From positions 11,893,026 to 11,957,025 of the forward strand of contig CM068321.1 in NCBI GenBank assembly GCA_034766995.1: a DNA stretch of 64,000 nt, read 5' to 3'. Of this stretch, positions 1-14,021 are shown piece by piece. The first letter of the stretch is position 1. Every line of letters starts with the position of its first letter. Under the pieces are notes generated by a model that saw nothing but the letters and a program-made list of their open reading frames with translations, had not been told where the DNA came from and searched no databases. The DNA is from Acanthacorydalis orientalis (taxonomy: Eukaryota > Arthropoda > Insecta > Megaloptera > Corydalidae). The position numbers and the translations under genes were made by a program.

Positions 1-870
1 ATTATGAGAGGTTTTATATAAAGGTGTATTATAATTCTCGTCGCTTCTTGACGGCGTTACGTGAAAATAGACTCATTGTAAAGTTTTTCAGGTATATTTT
101 TTTATAAAAAAGTTGATGTATAGGTACGTTTAGTTATATTATATGATTTTTTTTCGAAATTAGGAAAAAACTGAATAAAACTTTTTTAGTATTTATAGTA
201 AAATTTAATTCGAATTAATTGCGGTATTATACTAATTATACAAACTAATTTATCACGACTTAAAATTATAAAAATATTTATATTAATTAACGACACACAC
301 TGTGTATTATATATAAATTATATTATAAAACGCTTATAGAAATAAATGAATTTTTTATTCTCAAAGTAGAGTCATATATAATAATTTTAAGTAATTTTAT
401 TCCTTTAAATTAGACACATTGTTTAAACACTTAGATTTTTAACAATATATTTATTTTTTTAATAAACTTTTATTTATATTTATCTCGTTGTGGTAATGAT
501 AATATTGTTGTTATTTAAAAATGATGGAAAATAAATGTTAATATTTTTTTTTGTATTAAGTGCTGTTGTAAATTTATCTCTTCTTTTAAAACCCCATTAA
601 CTAGCTAAATGTTCTCTTTCAACTGAATATAAATAGAGTAACCCTAATATTTTTATATTTATATTAACTAAATTGCCTTAATTACATAGTTTAAGGTATT
701 GTCTTGTAGTGATTGAAGGGCAATTTAAACTAATTTTCGTTTTAGTGAAATCAGTACGTATCATGAAAAAATAAATTTATTTTCAGATAAACTTGTTTTT
801 TCCTGAAAAAGCACCAAAAAATTATTATATTTCAAAACTATTGTAAATAATGTTTAATATTTAAATGTAA
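1..870. other. AT-rich non-coding DNA
   Basis: No open frame of useful length, RNA gene or repeat was recognised. The stretch has the composition of insect intronic or intergenic DNA. It leads into the recursive splice site at 893/894, so it may be intronic. Confidence 0.6.
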
Positions 871-905
871 TAACATTTTTTTCTTTGTTTCAGGTAAGTC
901 CAGAA
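868..905 (+). promoter_or_regulatory. Candidate recursive (ratchet) splice site, zero-length exon
   Basis: The sequence TTCTTTGTTTCAG/GTAAGT joins a strong 3' splice site (uninterrupted pyrimidine tract, then CAG at 891-893) directly to a perfect 5' splice site (GTAAGT at 894-899). This juxtaposition defines recursive splice sites, known in Drosophila from introns of tens of kilobases, where the intron is removed in steps. It implies a plus-strand transcript crossing this point within a long intron. No host exon is visible in the window. A chance acceptor-donor collision in AT-rich DNA cannot be excluded, but both halves are close to consensus. Confidence 0.55.
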
Positions 906-1880
906 AAAACTACAAGACTTTCTTCTATTAATAAATAGTAAGAGTAAGAAATAAATAATTTATTATTAATATTTTCTTTAATTATTAGAATATTATCTTT
1001 TTTACTGCAACATTTAAAGAATATTCTTATTTGGAAACTGAAATTTATGTTTTTTCATTAATAATTTCCTGTTTATTCCTTAAATCATTTAATTTGTTTT
1101 GAATAATTTGTACATGGAAGTAATTTACACGGAGCGTATTCTGTTCAAATTAAATTGATACATTATTGAAAATTAATTTGTAATTAAAATCAAATTAAAA
1201 CATCAATCGTTTCATGATATTTATGTTTACTCGCCATTTAAAAAATACGTCGATAATTCTGAAATAAAATTTATTATAAGTACTTTCGTAATTACTGTTC
1301 AAAATTTTTTTGAACCAAACTTTGATCAATTTATTATGCAAAAAATATCTTTCAAAACTAACACTTAATAATATCTGTTACTATAATAAGAGTTTCTTAT
1401 CTTATTGAATTGAAAATAATATTTATTTTATAAATAATTTTACAAGATTTTTCATAAAAATATTGTCTCGTTTTTCAATCATTACTTTTTAATTTAATTA
1501 TACTATCTTGAATCCATAATACATTTTCGTATGATAACATTCCTCTCAAAATGGATATTGTAAACTGATATATAAGATATTTTTTAAAGAATTTTAAAAG
1601 AATCGTCTATAAAATGACTATATTGTTAACAGTACATCGAATTACAGTTAACTCTAGTAATGGGCTATTATCCTGAAAGTCCGGAGAGCTTGTATTCATG
1701 CTCTCTGACTATCCATGCGATGAAAATAGGAAACGATTCGGAACGGTTGCTTTAATCTACACGAAATTTTCTTTCTTTATGCATGCTTGAAGGTTTCGCT
1801 TGAAAGGCAATATTCCATTGAACTTATTCTTTTTCTAATTGTTATTAGGAAAATGCATAGAACTATTATTTTATATCAAG

Positions 1881-1922
<42 letters not shown>

Positions 1923-4179
1923 CTTACATTCTATTTCGTAAAATAACTAGTCTGATTTAAAAAAAAGTATTTCTTTTTTATTTTCTTTAATAATTTTCCT
2001 TTCAAATTTATAAAGAATTTTTTCATTTTATAGTAGTTAAAATTATTTATTTTTTAAGTAGGGGAAATTAATTTAATTTAAATTGATAATTCTCTTAACT
2101 TTGAATATTATTCTTTGTATGAATTTAGAAATTGGAAAAATTTGATTTTTTCAATTCTTACTAGCACAAATATTATTTTTATCATTTAATAAATTCACTT
2201 ATATTCCAATATTTTAATTTTAGTACCCAGGCTGTAATTTCAAATCTAAAATCTCGAAAACAGTATAGAACTATTTTCTATCTATTTTAATTTTGTACTG
2301 GAAATTTAATAACTATAATATTTTTATTAATAATGTGTATTTTTTATGCCAGAAATATTATTTTTATAATCTATTTTAATTTCTTAAAGATAATATAAAA
2401 TGCTTCAAAAATATGATCCGTACTTAAATATAAAGATATGGGACTTAAATGGAATAAAAATATTATTTCATCCCATAATATAACAAATGAATAAATTAAA
2501 TAAAATATCAAATAATTTTTATTGTCCTAACTGAAAATAATATGTGTGCAAATTAATTCGGTGCTATTTTTATAGAAAATGAATATTTTGGGAAAAATGA
2601 AAGTCATTTTAATCCTCCAAATATCCCCCATTATTTTATATAATTTTTCTTCATCTGTCAAGTAACTGGCGAATTTCTTATTGAAAAAAAGATTGTCGAA
2701 ACGGATTTGAGTTAATGAATTCATTAATGCATTTTCGGATCTCTTTCCTTTTTTAGTATTTTTTGCATATTTAATGTATTACAAGACCTTCCCTTAAGTC
2801 TGAAAAAATCTTTACCGTGGCCACGGAAGCATTTTTTCAACTGGAATTCGAAAAATATGCAATATCTAATATACTGCTTTTCGGACGCTATAGTGTCATT
2901 ACTATTTTGTGAGGTTATATCAACTGCTTAGCTAAGATACATAGTATTTTTAAATGCTAAAATTGGCGTTTCAAAAAACGACGTGAATTAAAATCATAAA
3001 ACGACGAGGAAATATTTTAATTTAACATAAAGTTAGATTTCTTCAATTTAAAGGCACAAAATTATTTTTTCACCTAATATATTAAAATTATCTTTCTTTT
3101 ACTTGAACTGAACGTTTCAAAAAAATTTTATGTATTATGGTATGAAACATTTACTTGAACTTTTCCTTTGATCTATTCATTAAAAGTAATATATCTTCTT
3201 TTATGCAATATTTTCATTGAGATAAAGATGTCTTCAAAAAATATTCTAATTCTAAACCAGCATAGTCTACCCATTTATCAATAAACAGTGTATTGGCAAT
3301 TAACGTAATTGTTTTATAAGAATTTATTTTCAAATTTTTGTTCTTAATACAATTTTTTTCAATTATATATACAATAATTATATTGAAACAGGTCAGTAGT
3401 ATTTGTTATTTGTTTAATTAATATGTCTATATTTTTATGATTAGAAAATGTTTTTTAATTAAAAAAAATATTTTATTATTCAAGAATATTACAAAAATGA
3501 CATGAACATATGTTTTAATAAAAGATAATTACAAACCACCTGTATACAAAAAATTGATTATACAAAATAGTAGTATAAAGTTTCATAACTAGATGAACAT
3601 CAAAAATGAAACAAATTGTGTTTGAATACGTCGAGTATTAAAAGAACGAAAGAGTAGGAGAAAAAGCGACCAATATTTCTTGTCTGTTTCCATATAACTG
3701 TATTAAAACTTCATGATTGTTTTGATTAAATGATGTCATTCTTATCACAGACCGCACATTTTCTTTCGGAACAAACCGAATATGAAAAAAGTTTCGAAAA
3801 CATATTCTTTATTGGATTTCGTTGAACAGACAACACATAACTTGACTTGAACACTGTGTCGAGAAATCGTGGAAAAAATATTTTGCAGGTCATTGGACAT
3901 AGTTTGTGTGTTTGTATATAGAACTTGAATATCAAAAAAGCAATTATATACAAAAGAAGGAAATCCTTCTATTCAAATACATGAAGTGGAGGAAAAAATA
4001 TTATATTTATAAAAACCTTTTTTTCATAAAGGAACTATACTCTTTTACTATAGTAAACATTTTTCGTAGTATTTGAGAACAAAGTTAAATTGAAATGTGA
4101 GAAATATAAAACTGTGGGTTACGGTTTATATATTAAAAAATACTTTAGCAGTTATGTTTTTTTTGTGCTAGTAAAATAT

Positions 4180-4259
<80 letters not shown>

Positions 4260-4739
4260 AAATAAATTGCTGTTCTATCGAACAATTTATAAAATGTTTC
4301 AAATATTAATTAAATATTTGCATTAATTTTTAATTAAAAAACGTAATTGACTCATTTTTATACTATTGATCAAAATCTACATTTTTTCCATAATTTAAAT
4401 ATTTATTTCATTTTTATTAAAAAGGTTTTTCATTCGTTTTAACTTGTAATATATTATTACTTTTACATTAATTTATAGTTTATATAAAAACAGTATTAAT
4501 AACTTCATTTCCTTATTGAATTAGAAGACAACTTATTTTTTTAGTAAGAAAAATTTTAAAATAAATTTAATTTCATTCAATATTTTCATATAAATTTTAA
4601 TATTACTTTAACGAATTAATATTTTTTTAATTTTTATATATCTTTTACCGGTAAAAAGTGAATATATTATTAAGATTTTTAAATATCTTTGACAATATTC
4701 TTATTTAAATATTATTATGGAACTGTCACTACATTTATT
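906..4739. other. AT-rich non-coding DNA with a (TA)n array and a palindrome
   Basis: No gene is supported. It contains a (TA)n array at 1882-1922 and a longer one at 4183-4257. A somewhat GC-richer patch lies at 1660-1830, and a perfect 12-bp palindrome CCGTGGCCACGG at 2815-2826. The short open frames here are AT-biased and resemble no family I know. Confidence 0.55.
4183..4257. repeat. (TA)n microsatellite, ~75 bp
   Basis: Uninterrupted TA dinucleotide run. It reads as an artificial Tyr-Ile open frame and is not coding. Confidence 0.95.
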
Positions 4740-5075
4740 ATCATAAATAAATTTCTCACTTATTCATGAAACCAAATTTTGTGTGATCAAAAATATTCAT
4801 TAAATGATTATTGATCATTTCTGATTGTTTATTTATTCATTTTGATGGCGATGCCATCCCTCAGAACGCCAAATTAGAGAAAATATTTTGCATGTTAGTT
4901 ATTTGACAAAAAAATATTTTTTTCTTCTTTGCCACTCTAAGGATAAAAATATTATCATGGAGTTACATATAAAGAACAATAACAAATGATGACCAATCAT
5001 TGACATGATTGAACATTTTTAATTATAAAAAATGTGGTTTTTATGGTGAATAAAAATTCATTTATAAAAGATTGT
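4740..5075. repeat. Foldback (inverted-repeat) MITE-like element, copy A
   Basis: The left arm carries AAACCAAATTTTGTGTGATC and AAAAATATTCATTAAATGAT. The right arm (about 5000-5072) reads as a diverged reverse complement of it: AAACCACATTTTT, AAAAATGTTCAATCATG. Between them is GATGGCGATGCCATC (4844-4858), a motif that recurs in degraded form in the other copies. I see no coding capacity. It belongs to the dispersed family with copies near 16.9, 22.2, 24.2, 28.6, 29.7 and 61.5 kb. Confidence 0.55.
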
Positions 5076-6704
5076 TGTAGGTTAATTCAATATTTTTATC
5101 AATTTCTCATAAAAACTGACTTATTTACTCTCTAATAAAAATTATTCGTTATAAAAATTACTCATTACATCCACTACCTAATATATTTTCACATTTTCTG
5201 ATCAAAAAATTATTGTGTCTGAAATTTGAGGTACCATATTCTTTTTTTTTATCATTATTTAATTTTTTCGTACCCCTTTTTCAAAATGTAGTAAATGCGG
5301 TATTATTTTTCGTTTCAATCACTTATCAATTTAATTAAGTCTAATTTTATAAATCAACATAAATTGAGTATATTAACCACAATTAAAAATTACTTGTTGA
5401 CTACAAGTCTCAGTATTGAACTATTTTACGTACACTCATGTTGATTTTGACATCAATTGACAACCAACTATCGTTCAGTATGATTCTAGTAGTCACATAG
5501 TTAATCAAAATTTTGTTAGCTACGCTTGTAACAATATTCGAATAGTCAACTTCATTTTACTTTGACATAATTACATAAGACAACACGGTAACACAATGAA
5601 CGCACAAATTGATATACATTATGCTACATTCTATTAATTTATTTCAAGATAACAGACAGAGTATTTTCTCAACACAGTTTCTTAAAAATACAATAATTTT
5701 AAAATAGTTTACTTATTATATGTTTTTTTAATGTATTTAAATTCATTGGAACATTTTTATTAGGAAACTATTTTATTTCAATCAATTTTTCGATACCAAT
5801 TTTCATTTAGCATTCTAGAAAACCAAATATATTGGTCATAACATTCTAATATCTATATAATAGCTATTTATGCTTGTTATATTTTATTTTATAGCTTATG
5901 CGGAATCAAATAAAACAACTTATAAAAGTATTTTAGTTACACCACAGAGAAACACTTACTTAAATCATAGAAAATATTTTCACATATCATTTGATATGAT
6001 AGTAACAAATATTATATATATTTTATTAGATTCAGATTAAAATAATTCTGTTTTCATTTTTGAAAAACCTATACGCGGTATAAAACTGACTATATTTTAA
6101 AATTCAGCATATGAATTATACAAAAATTACTTAACGAAACCCATGCAGGAAAGTGATCACTAGATACATTAATTATTAATTGTAAAAATCAGTAAAGAGT
6201 ATATTAATAAATAAACCATAAAGCTCATGCAATTTTGTTATTTTTTATAGACTAACAGATATTTTTTGTAAAGATGCGTTTAAAAATTAAGTAGAAAGTC
6301 AATCATGTAATAGTTTATTTTTTTACCAGTTTTAATGAACAAACTACCAGTGTGTCAAAATTTAAACAGGTATTTAAGATTTTGTCTTTTCTTTCTGTAT
6401 TTAATTCTCAAAAGTTAGGAAAAACCAAAACTCAGAATGTAGTGATACAATTATAGTATTTAACTGTGTTTGCATAATAAATACATTTTATTAAGTTTCT
6501 TTTTATATAAAAAACTCATTTCGCATATTATAATAAATTTTATGTCACGTTGCACTCATACGCCTTAATCAAATATTGACAATTATTAAGTAACATTGTA
6601 TTAACGTTTAATATAGTGAATTACAATATGAATTTCTTTTTGATTGAGTCTCTTTTTGATTGAATAAATAAACAAATATCTAGGGTTTTGGAATATCTCA
6701 ATTA

Positions 6705-6751
<47 letters not shown>

Positions 6752-8160
6752 AAACCCACATTTCTCATCACTTTGATTGCAGGACAAAGTTTCATGTATC
6801 TATGGTGACGAGAAATGTTTGCTTTGTCAGCTCATAGGTTTCAAGGTTAATTCATTAAGTTTCGTTCTTAGGTATTTTTTATGTTTTAATATATTATTTT
6901 TTTAAAACAAATAAACAGTTTTCCTCTATGTTTCTTTCTATATTCCCATCAGTTTTTACGGGCTATATACTAATAACTATAATAATTAGCTTTAGAATTT
7001 TTTTATAATTACCAGTTGATCAATCATTTTAGATTGATTAGTAGGAACATAATTTCTCTGTTGGACAAACATCATCAATACTTTAATTTTGGTGTAAATT
7101 TCTTATATTTATTTATAATAAACATGCGTGAAATTTACTAATTGTATTAAAAAGAAAAAAATCTATGTTTAATCCCAATATAAGTACAGATTAATAAATT
7201 AGCGGGTTTATCCTTATTAGAAAAGTGAATAAGTCTGTGGGACAATCGCAATTTTATTCAAACTTTGTAAATATGTTCATTATCACATATCAATTATCTG
7301 GGTTACATCAAATATTTAAAACATCTTTGAAATTTAACGCATTTTCTTTAATAAACAGGAAACACATTTCTAAATTCACATTATCAAAATATTCAAATAC
7401 ATTATTTATATACCTGTATATTTTATGTCTACATAGAATTTTCATTATATTGGATAATTTATCAAGCAATGAATTTTCCTCTACTCTCAAAGAATTCGGA
7501 GATGACGAGGACGAATTTTCCTTTTTCAAACAAATTACAATATTAAACTTAATTGCGCGTTAACTGCACGATTTCCCGTAATCAGTAAAGGCTTGTCAAG
7601 TGACGGGTTAACGGTGATCAAGGTTGATGCAACTGGAAACTGCTTACAATTATCAACGGATGTTTATCGAGTTAACTTTGATTTCACAGTAGATGTTGTA
7701 ACTAGCTTTTAACCTATTGACAAACGAATTCATTTAAATTCGATATGACAAAAAATACTATTTATTTTTTAGCTTAAAATTTGTGTAAACGTAACGAAAA
7801 AGATTATATTTATATATTGCTAAATATTACAATTCAATACAAATAACCAAAATTAATAAAGAATTAAATAACTAATTGGACAATAATTCAATATTCCTGT
7901 GGAGTATAAGATATTTCAAAACATTCTGGTAAATGTAGAGGTATTTGATATTTTTTATACTACCAAGTCATTTCGATACTTATATTATTTTCTAAGTACA
8001 TGTGACATCTCTTTGCAGGATGTTACTTTTTACCAGTGGAAGGTATATGTTCAGGAAAATGTGCCCTCACTCAAATAACTCATTTGATTTTCATTGTCAT
8101 TTTTGTACAAATTCAACAGATTTGTTGCAGTGTTCGTTTCTCTAGTTCATACTTTAACAC

Positions 8161-8226
<66 letters not shown>

Positions 8227-9168
8227 TTCTTTTTAATAATTGCTTTGTAGCTGCACTAAAGCGAATTTAATCTGAGTGCATCTCAGAAATGTCAATGTTC
8301 ACAATGGCTTAAGAAACACATGACGTGTCAGAGATGTCTTTGTATATCAAGGAGTTAATATTTTATGATTGATTACTATTAATAATTAATATATTTTTTT
8401 AAAAAAATGATTTTTTTAATTTCCATAGTTTGTTTTGAAATTCTCATAGATGAGAATACATAGGTAGACTTATTTTAAAATATAAAACCCATTTGGATTT
8501 AATTAAATTAATTAATTACTTTTTAAATGTTGTTCAATACATTTCAAGTATCAAGTGTACTTCTATTGGCTTAAAAAATATAATTTATTTTTCAAATCGA
8601 TAGCTTCTTAAAGAATTTATGATAAATGATTTAATTTCCGAATAATAAATACTCACGTATACTATATAATATTCCGTTGAAAGCAATTTATTTCAAAGAT
8701 TATATTAAATATTAAAATAAAACTGACGCAAAATACACACTCATGTGACTTGTATAAATTTAACCTGTGCACGAACGTACTCAATGAATATAATTCCAGT
8801 TCATTTTTTTCCATCGTTGACGTTGTCGTTCACTCCATGTTAAAAATCTACGTCGTGTGGCGTGCGAAAAACGGGAAAGCAGGAAAACACTATTCATCAG
8901 AGTCATTATGTGTAGTAAATGTACAACATAACGCTACACTATCTCGAAGCATTTATGAAAACGGGCGTTATAAGCTGCACGTAAGCCATCTACGCCACTT
9001 CCCTATAGACATGAATCTGTGTAGAACATATAAAATGTGTTTAAAATAGCCGTGAAGTCATGGCTATTGGCTTAAGCATATACTGTGTTCGCGAAGAACT
9101 CGTTTATACGTTCGAAGGATTAAGTTTTTTTTTACTAGTTAGTTATCGTACTTATTTTATCATGAAAC

Positions 9169-9238
<70 letters not shown>

Positions 9239-11270
9239 TACAAAACAATACATATTTTAATTCGTATTGTAAACTCATTGACTTAACATAATCGTTTTTA
9301 ATTTGAAAGATGTATAATAAGTTAACGCACCGCCGAAATAAAATATAAATAAACGTTTTAAATAAATACTGTTTATTTTAAAATCAATTCTTTCACTCAA
9401 AATACCTCATTGATAATGATTGTAACTTGTCATCTTGGCACATTATAGTTTTCTTCATCACTCATATTCAAAATGAATGAAAGAATGGTCCGTAGAAATA
9501 GCTCTTAAATAAAACACTGAAAAAATATTTTCAATACTTTTCTGTTATTCTTTGAAACTTATACAAGTGAATTTATTACTCTCCCAGAAAGCACATAATT
9601 TTTTTTAATCATAAATGTTCAACCGTTTATAATTGATTATTTTTAATTGTTGCTTAAGCGTATTTCAATAGCGATGATCTTTAGTGGTTTCAAAATGATA
9701 GTATAGCTTCTGAGAATAAGAATTGCTATCAAATTACACATTAGCAAGAATCAAAAACTATAAGTACTCAATTATAGAAAATTTTTAATTAAAAATTTTT
9801 TATAGTTTTGGGGATTTAACAAAGTTATTTGTGAAGGCGAATTCAGCCACAGTTCCAAGAGAAATATTTGATTTATTCCATCAAATACCTCTCGTCTTAC
9901 AATTGTGAGTTTTGGGAATATAAATATCATTTTACTGTTGAAAAGTACTTAAGGTAGTAAAAATTAATAATAAATAACTTTTAGATCATTTTAATAAAAC
10001 GTGGTATATAAGAAGAAGTGATTCATTTGATGAAGTAATTTATTTTCACTATAAAATTCATAAATAATTATTGGCAATCAGATGTATTATTCTCTTAAAC
10101 AATCATATAATTTCATTCATGTTCACAGTTTCTATCAAAAAGATGTAGAATATTCGTTATTAAAATTGTATGATTTGGAATAAAATTATTTAACGTTAAA
10201 CATCGATAAATAAAAAAGAAATGGGGTACATATAAGCATTTATAAACAAAAATATAAATATAGGATTTACTTATAAACATAGAAAAGAAAGTTTCAAAAA
10301 ATCCAACCTATATAACTAAAATTTTAGTTGAAAGAAAAAAAAATAATTGTTAGAAGCCAATCTAACCTTCAAATCTAATCAAATTTTACTACACCTATAA
10401 AATTATATCAGTCTATTAATTACTTATAAAATTATATATTTAAAGACTAAAACAAAGTTTTACAAAACTCTAAGAATTTTTAATTCTAAAAAATCATCAA
10501 ATATCGATTTAACTCAGTATTAATTTTCAAGCTCATTTTCTAATCTAAACAGATAATAGTTTAAAGTAAAATGTAATTAACAATAAGTTTTGCTAATTTT
10601 TTACAATGTTGTTTGTTTGTTACATATACACAAAAAATCAATCTGAATGTTAATTTAACTTTAATGAAAGATTAATTCCTCTTATACAACTTATGGTATA
10701 AATAATAATTAATCAATAGAAACTTATTAATGAAATTCTCGAAATATTTTAATACTTTTATATGCGTTTTATAATTCCACATACAATTTTAAGTTACAAT
10801 CGTCAGTAGGAATTACTAAGATTATTTCTATCTTAAATTACTTTAAAACAAAATATATTTACATAAAATAAAATTATATTAAGAAAAGAATGGATCTTAT
10901 AAAAACGGATTTCATTTCATGATTAATTTATCTTATATTTGTTACCACGAAACTTAAATTCTTTTACCATTTCACGAGCAAATAACAATATCATTTTCAT
11001 AAATACTAAAAATAAATATGTACGAATACACTTAATAATACTTTTTTTCACGGTTTTGACAAAAATTTGTTATGTACTTATTAATGGTGTTGGAGAAAAA
11101 TCCGCTTGGAGTTTAAGGTCACTTTTTTTAATAAAATATTTCATCGAAGTTAATCTGGTTTTGCATAAAAGTTATTTTAAATAATTTCTCCAATAAAAGG
11201 GAGATTAAATAATTCACATTGTTTCAAATAAAACACGATACCCCTTCAATATATAAACTGTAATTTTTCC
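5076..11270. other. AT-rich non-coding DNA
   Basis: No supported gene. (TA)n arrays lie at about 6707-6747, 8164-8226 and 9175-9237. Two patches have more G+C: 7480-7690 and 8740-9060. The latter holds a 99-codon open frame with no family resemblance, which I do not call as a gene. Confidence 0.5.
9175..9237. repeat. (TA)n microsatellite, ~63 bp
   Basis: Pure TA run preceded by a short imperfect CATATACATA lead-in. Confidence 0.95.
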
Positions 11271-11279
11271 CAATGTTGT

Positions 11280-11900
11280 GAAAATTTCCTCCGAGGCAAT
11301 TCATTTTTAGCGTGAAACGAAATTAAAAACAGCGAAAAAAACTCATTCCGGACGGAAAAAAATGATCTCATCGGATATTTATACGGTTTCAAAGTGAACC
11401 ACGCCGCTTATTATTCGATACAACTTTTCCCTTTCACCACAACAAGAATATTGAATTGAATGAATGTCACTTTGTTCCTTTTTTTTAAAAAAAAACTTTT
11501 TAAATCTGGCGCAGTCGTGTCCCGCAGGAAAGTTTAATGTACACTTTTAGAATTAAGTTTGGAATATACGACGTACAGTATAGGGATGAGGCCTTGGAAC
11601 AAATCGAGGTGGGATGTACGCGAGCGAGCTACAGAACGCACGTGGGGGTTTCAAACAGGACATTGGGATGATGACGATGACGGCTGGTTTGTGGGCGCGC
11701 GCGCGTTGGATGGAACACTGAGGTGCTGTTGCTTGTGAAAAAAGGGTCGCCTCGGTCTATGAAATTCTTATTTCCAGTCACGTCAAAATAAGATATTAAA
11801 TTTCGTATCTAGAGTATGAGGTCGCAGTGAGTCGACGGGTGTGTATCTCTTTAGTAAAGAATCTAGTGAACACGCATACACACAGGGAAAAACACGGGAT
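11280..11900. promoter_or_regulatory. GC/CpG-rich island, candidate promoter or conserved control region
   Basis: Base composition changes sharply from the AT-rich surroundings. CpG is frequent, including a GCGCGCGCGCG run near 11695-11705. No coding frame or transposon signature was recognised. One plausible plus-strand donor, GTGAGT, sits at 11827 just after an ATG at 11816. This would give a tiny coding exon (Met-Arg-Ser-) like that of the cuticle gene downstream, but no partner exon was found. A promoter, an enhancer or a conserved non-coding element are all possible. Confidence 0.35.
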
Positions 11901-12416
11901 AATTTTTAATATCGGTTATGTTCATTGTCAACGTTTCTGAGGTGAAATTGATTAGTTCTCAGTATAACGTTTACGATATTGTGATTTTTTAAACTTTATT
12001 TAAAATTAAACTCGTTATTAATTTTTTATAGAATATAAAAATGTCTAGTGGTTTCTTTACGAATATATTATTACAAAATAAAATAATGTAGATTAAAATT
12101 ACACCAAAAAATAGAACATGAAAACTTCACAAATTTAATTTTTATTTAAATTAAAAATTATTTATTCATCCATCTCTGATAACTTAGAGCTTAATTAAAC
12201 ATTGAAGAAGTTAAGAGTAGAACGTTTTTAAGTAAAACAGTATTGAAAATAACACAATTTTTGTATCTCAAGTTCATTTCTAAAAAATGAGCACACGTAA
12301 ATGAATGAAAATATAATAATAGATTTATATGCGAAAAGGTTATTTTCTTAATATCGATAAATAAGGTAACTTTCCCACTAAATACTTAAAAATCCTGTAA
12401 AATATATTACACACAC

Positions 12417-12459
<43 letters not shown>

Positions 12460-12659
12460 CTTGATGATTTTCGCTCTTTTGGAGCCTGAGTTTCTATTCT
12501 CCCTTAATAGCTTCAGCACGTAGTCAAACACTCACCGAAAATCAGGTACCATTCTACCTGAATACATTTAATATATAACAGACTTTAGTCTTTTAGATTA
12601 TAAAAAAATAAAAATGGTAAACTTCACAGAATAAAATCTCATAAAAAAGATATTTATAT

Positions 12660-13129
12660 GATTACAACAATCCCTCTTTTTTATGGTTTTAGTTGCTGAT
12701 AGTGACTGAATTCTTCAGGATTCTTTGTATAATTTGTCGTGCCTTGGGAGATTTCCTTTTACCTTGACTTTAACCTGTTTTGGTAGCAGATTGCTGCATT
12801 TCTAAAATATCTTGACTTTGATTTCTAGGAAAAAATTCAAAAAACCTTAACGACCTTATTTAGGATTAAGATCACCCTCCTTTATCCGCTTTATATATAT
12901 ATATATATAACTGTTCACGTACGAAGCACCCGTGGGGGAGATTTACCGATACTAACTCTATTTTTGTTTGATGTACCTTCTTTTCTATTGTTGTTTCATC
13001 TTTTTCTTCGATGTTCTTCTTCATTATATTATTGATATTCTGATACTCATCTGTTGCTACCACCAGTAGGTGGTACGAGAAACGTATTGGTAAAAAGTAG
13101 TTTTTCTTTGGCTGAGTTCTTAGTTCATA
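12660..13129 (-). mobile_element. Possible 3' part of the decayed LINE
   Basis: On the minus strand this stretch follows the reverse-transcriptase remnant. It is less AT-rich than its surroundings and holds a 63-codon Lys/Glu-rich frame (12872-13063), interrupted by a short TA run at 12893-12910. It may be the 3' tail of the same element or an unrelated insertion. I recognise no domain in it. Confidence 0.25.
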
Positions 13130-13515
13130 TCAGGGCATCTTAAAATTGTCTAAATTTAATTTATTAATTAGCTCATTCATGTGGTGTGCTCTGTTGTAAA
13201 ATTTATGTCTCATCTTTGTGATAAATGTAAAGATATATTCTATCTCTGCTTCTTTGTGTAGTTCAGCTGTGGAATAGGGACAATCTTTGTTTAGCGCCAT
13301 ATATAGTAATTTACTCTGTGTTTCTTGCAGTCTTTTTATATTTGTTCTCTTTGTAATTTTCCAGATGGGAACTGCAAACATCATAACTGGTCTGACTACT
13401 AACATATACAATTTCTTGTTATCCTTTACTAAACTAGAATCCTGGGCCATTAAATTTTGCAGTTACCACACTTGCGTTCTTCTTGATATCACGTAGGTGT
13501 TCACAACGAACCCTC
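13130..13515 (-). mobile_element. Jockey-like non-LTR retrotransposon remnant, end of reverse transcriptase
   Basis: The minus-strand frame 13130-13450 has the signature that follows the catalytic part of Jockey/CR1-type reverse transcriptases. A leading SSLVKDNKKLYMLVVRPVM matches the usual 'sxLsxxnKlxlYksvlrPvm' block. It is followed by 'aVPIWkitkrtnIkrLQetQsKLL', corresponding to 'YGxpvWgxaaxxxixxLQxxQnKxLR'. Upstream, in a different frame (13451-13515), HLRDIKKNASVVTAKFNG matches the preceding 'Hixxixkkaxxxxxklng' segment, so a frameshift separates the two and the copy is dead. No catalytic YxDD, endonuclease or ORF1 is visible. The element is 5' truncated, as LINE copies often are. Confidence 0.75.
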
Positions 13516-13519
13516 AAAA

Positions 13520-13971
13520 TATACAATTATATAGCAGAATTAAAAAGGAATGGAAACATTTGATCAGCTATTTTATTCTATATCAAGATCAAAACTCGAC
13601 AGAATAATTTTTTTCTTGAATGCTAGATCAATATGATTCAAATAAATTACTTCCTTCCATACTTGTAAATCCATTATTAAAGAAAAGAATTATAAAGGAG
13701 TAGCTTTCAAAAATATTTAACTCTCGAACAAGTTAGTTCTTATTAACGAATGACTTACTACATTAAAACTTCTACAAAAATTACAAATATTATTTATATT
13801 TATGAAATTATACAAAATTGATTCACCTAATCTAATCACATTGTATCTGATTCTGAAATATATAACTATTGTTGAATGATAAAAAAGATAGGTAAATTGT
13901 TATGCAAAAACTGTATATATATGAAACATTATTTGGCTATGTAGTGCTTGTACTGGAGATTTAAAATAATA

Positions 13972-14021
<50 letters not shown>

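Noticed and set aside
4090..4326. Open frames of Tyr-Ile or Ile-Tyr repeats (here and at dozens of other places)
   Set aside because: They are translations of (TA)n arrays, which contain no stop in any frame; they have no independent evidence of coding.
7198..7563. 122-codon plus-strand frame and an overlapping minus-strand frame
   Set aside because: Both are AT-biased, overlap each other on opposite strands, lack a good start and resemble no protein; likely chance in a patch with few TAA words.
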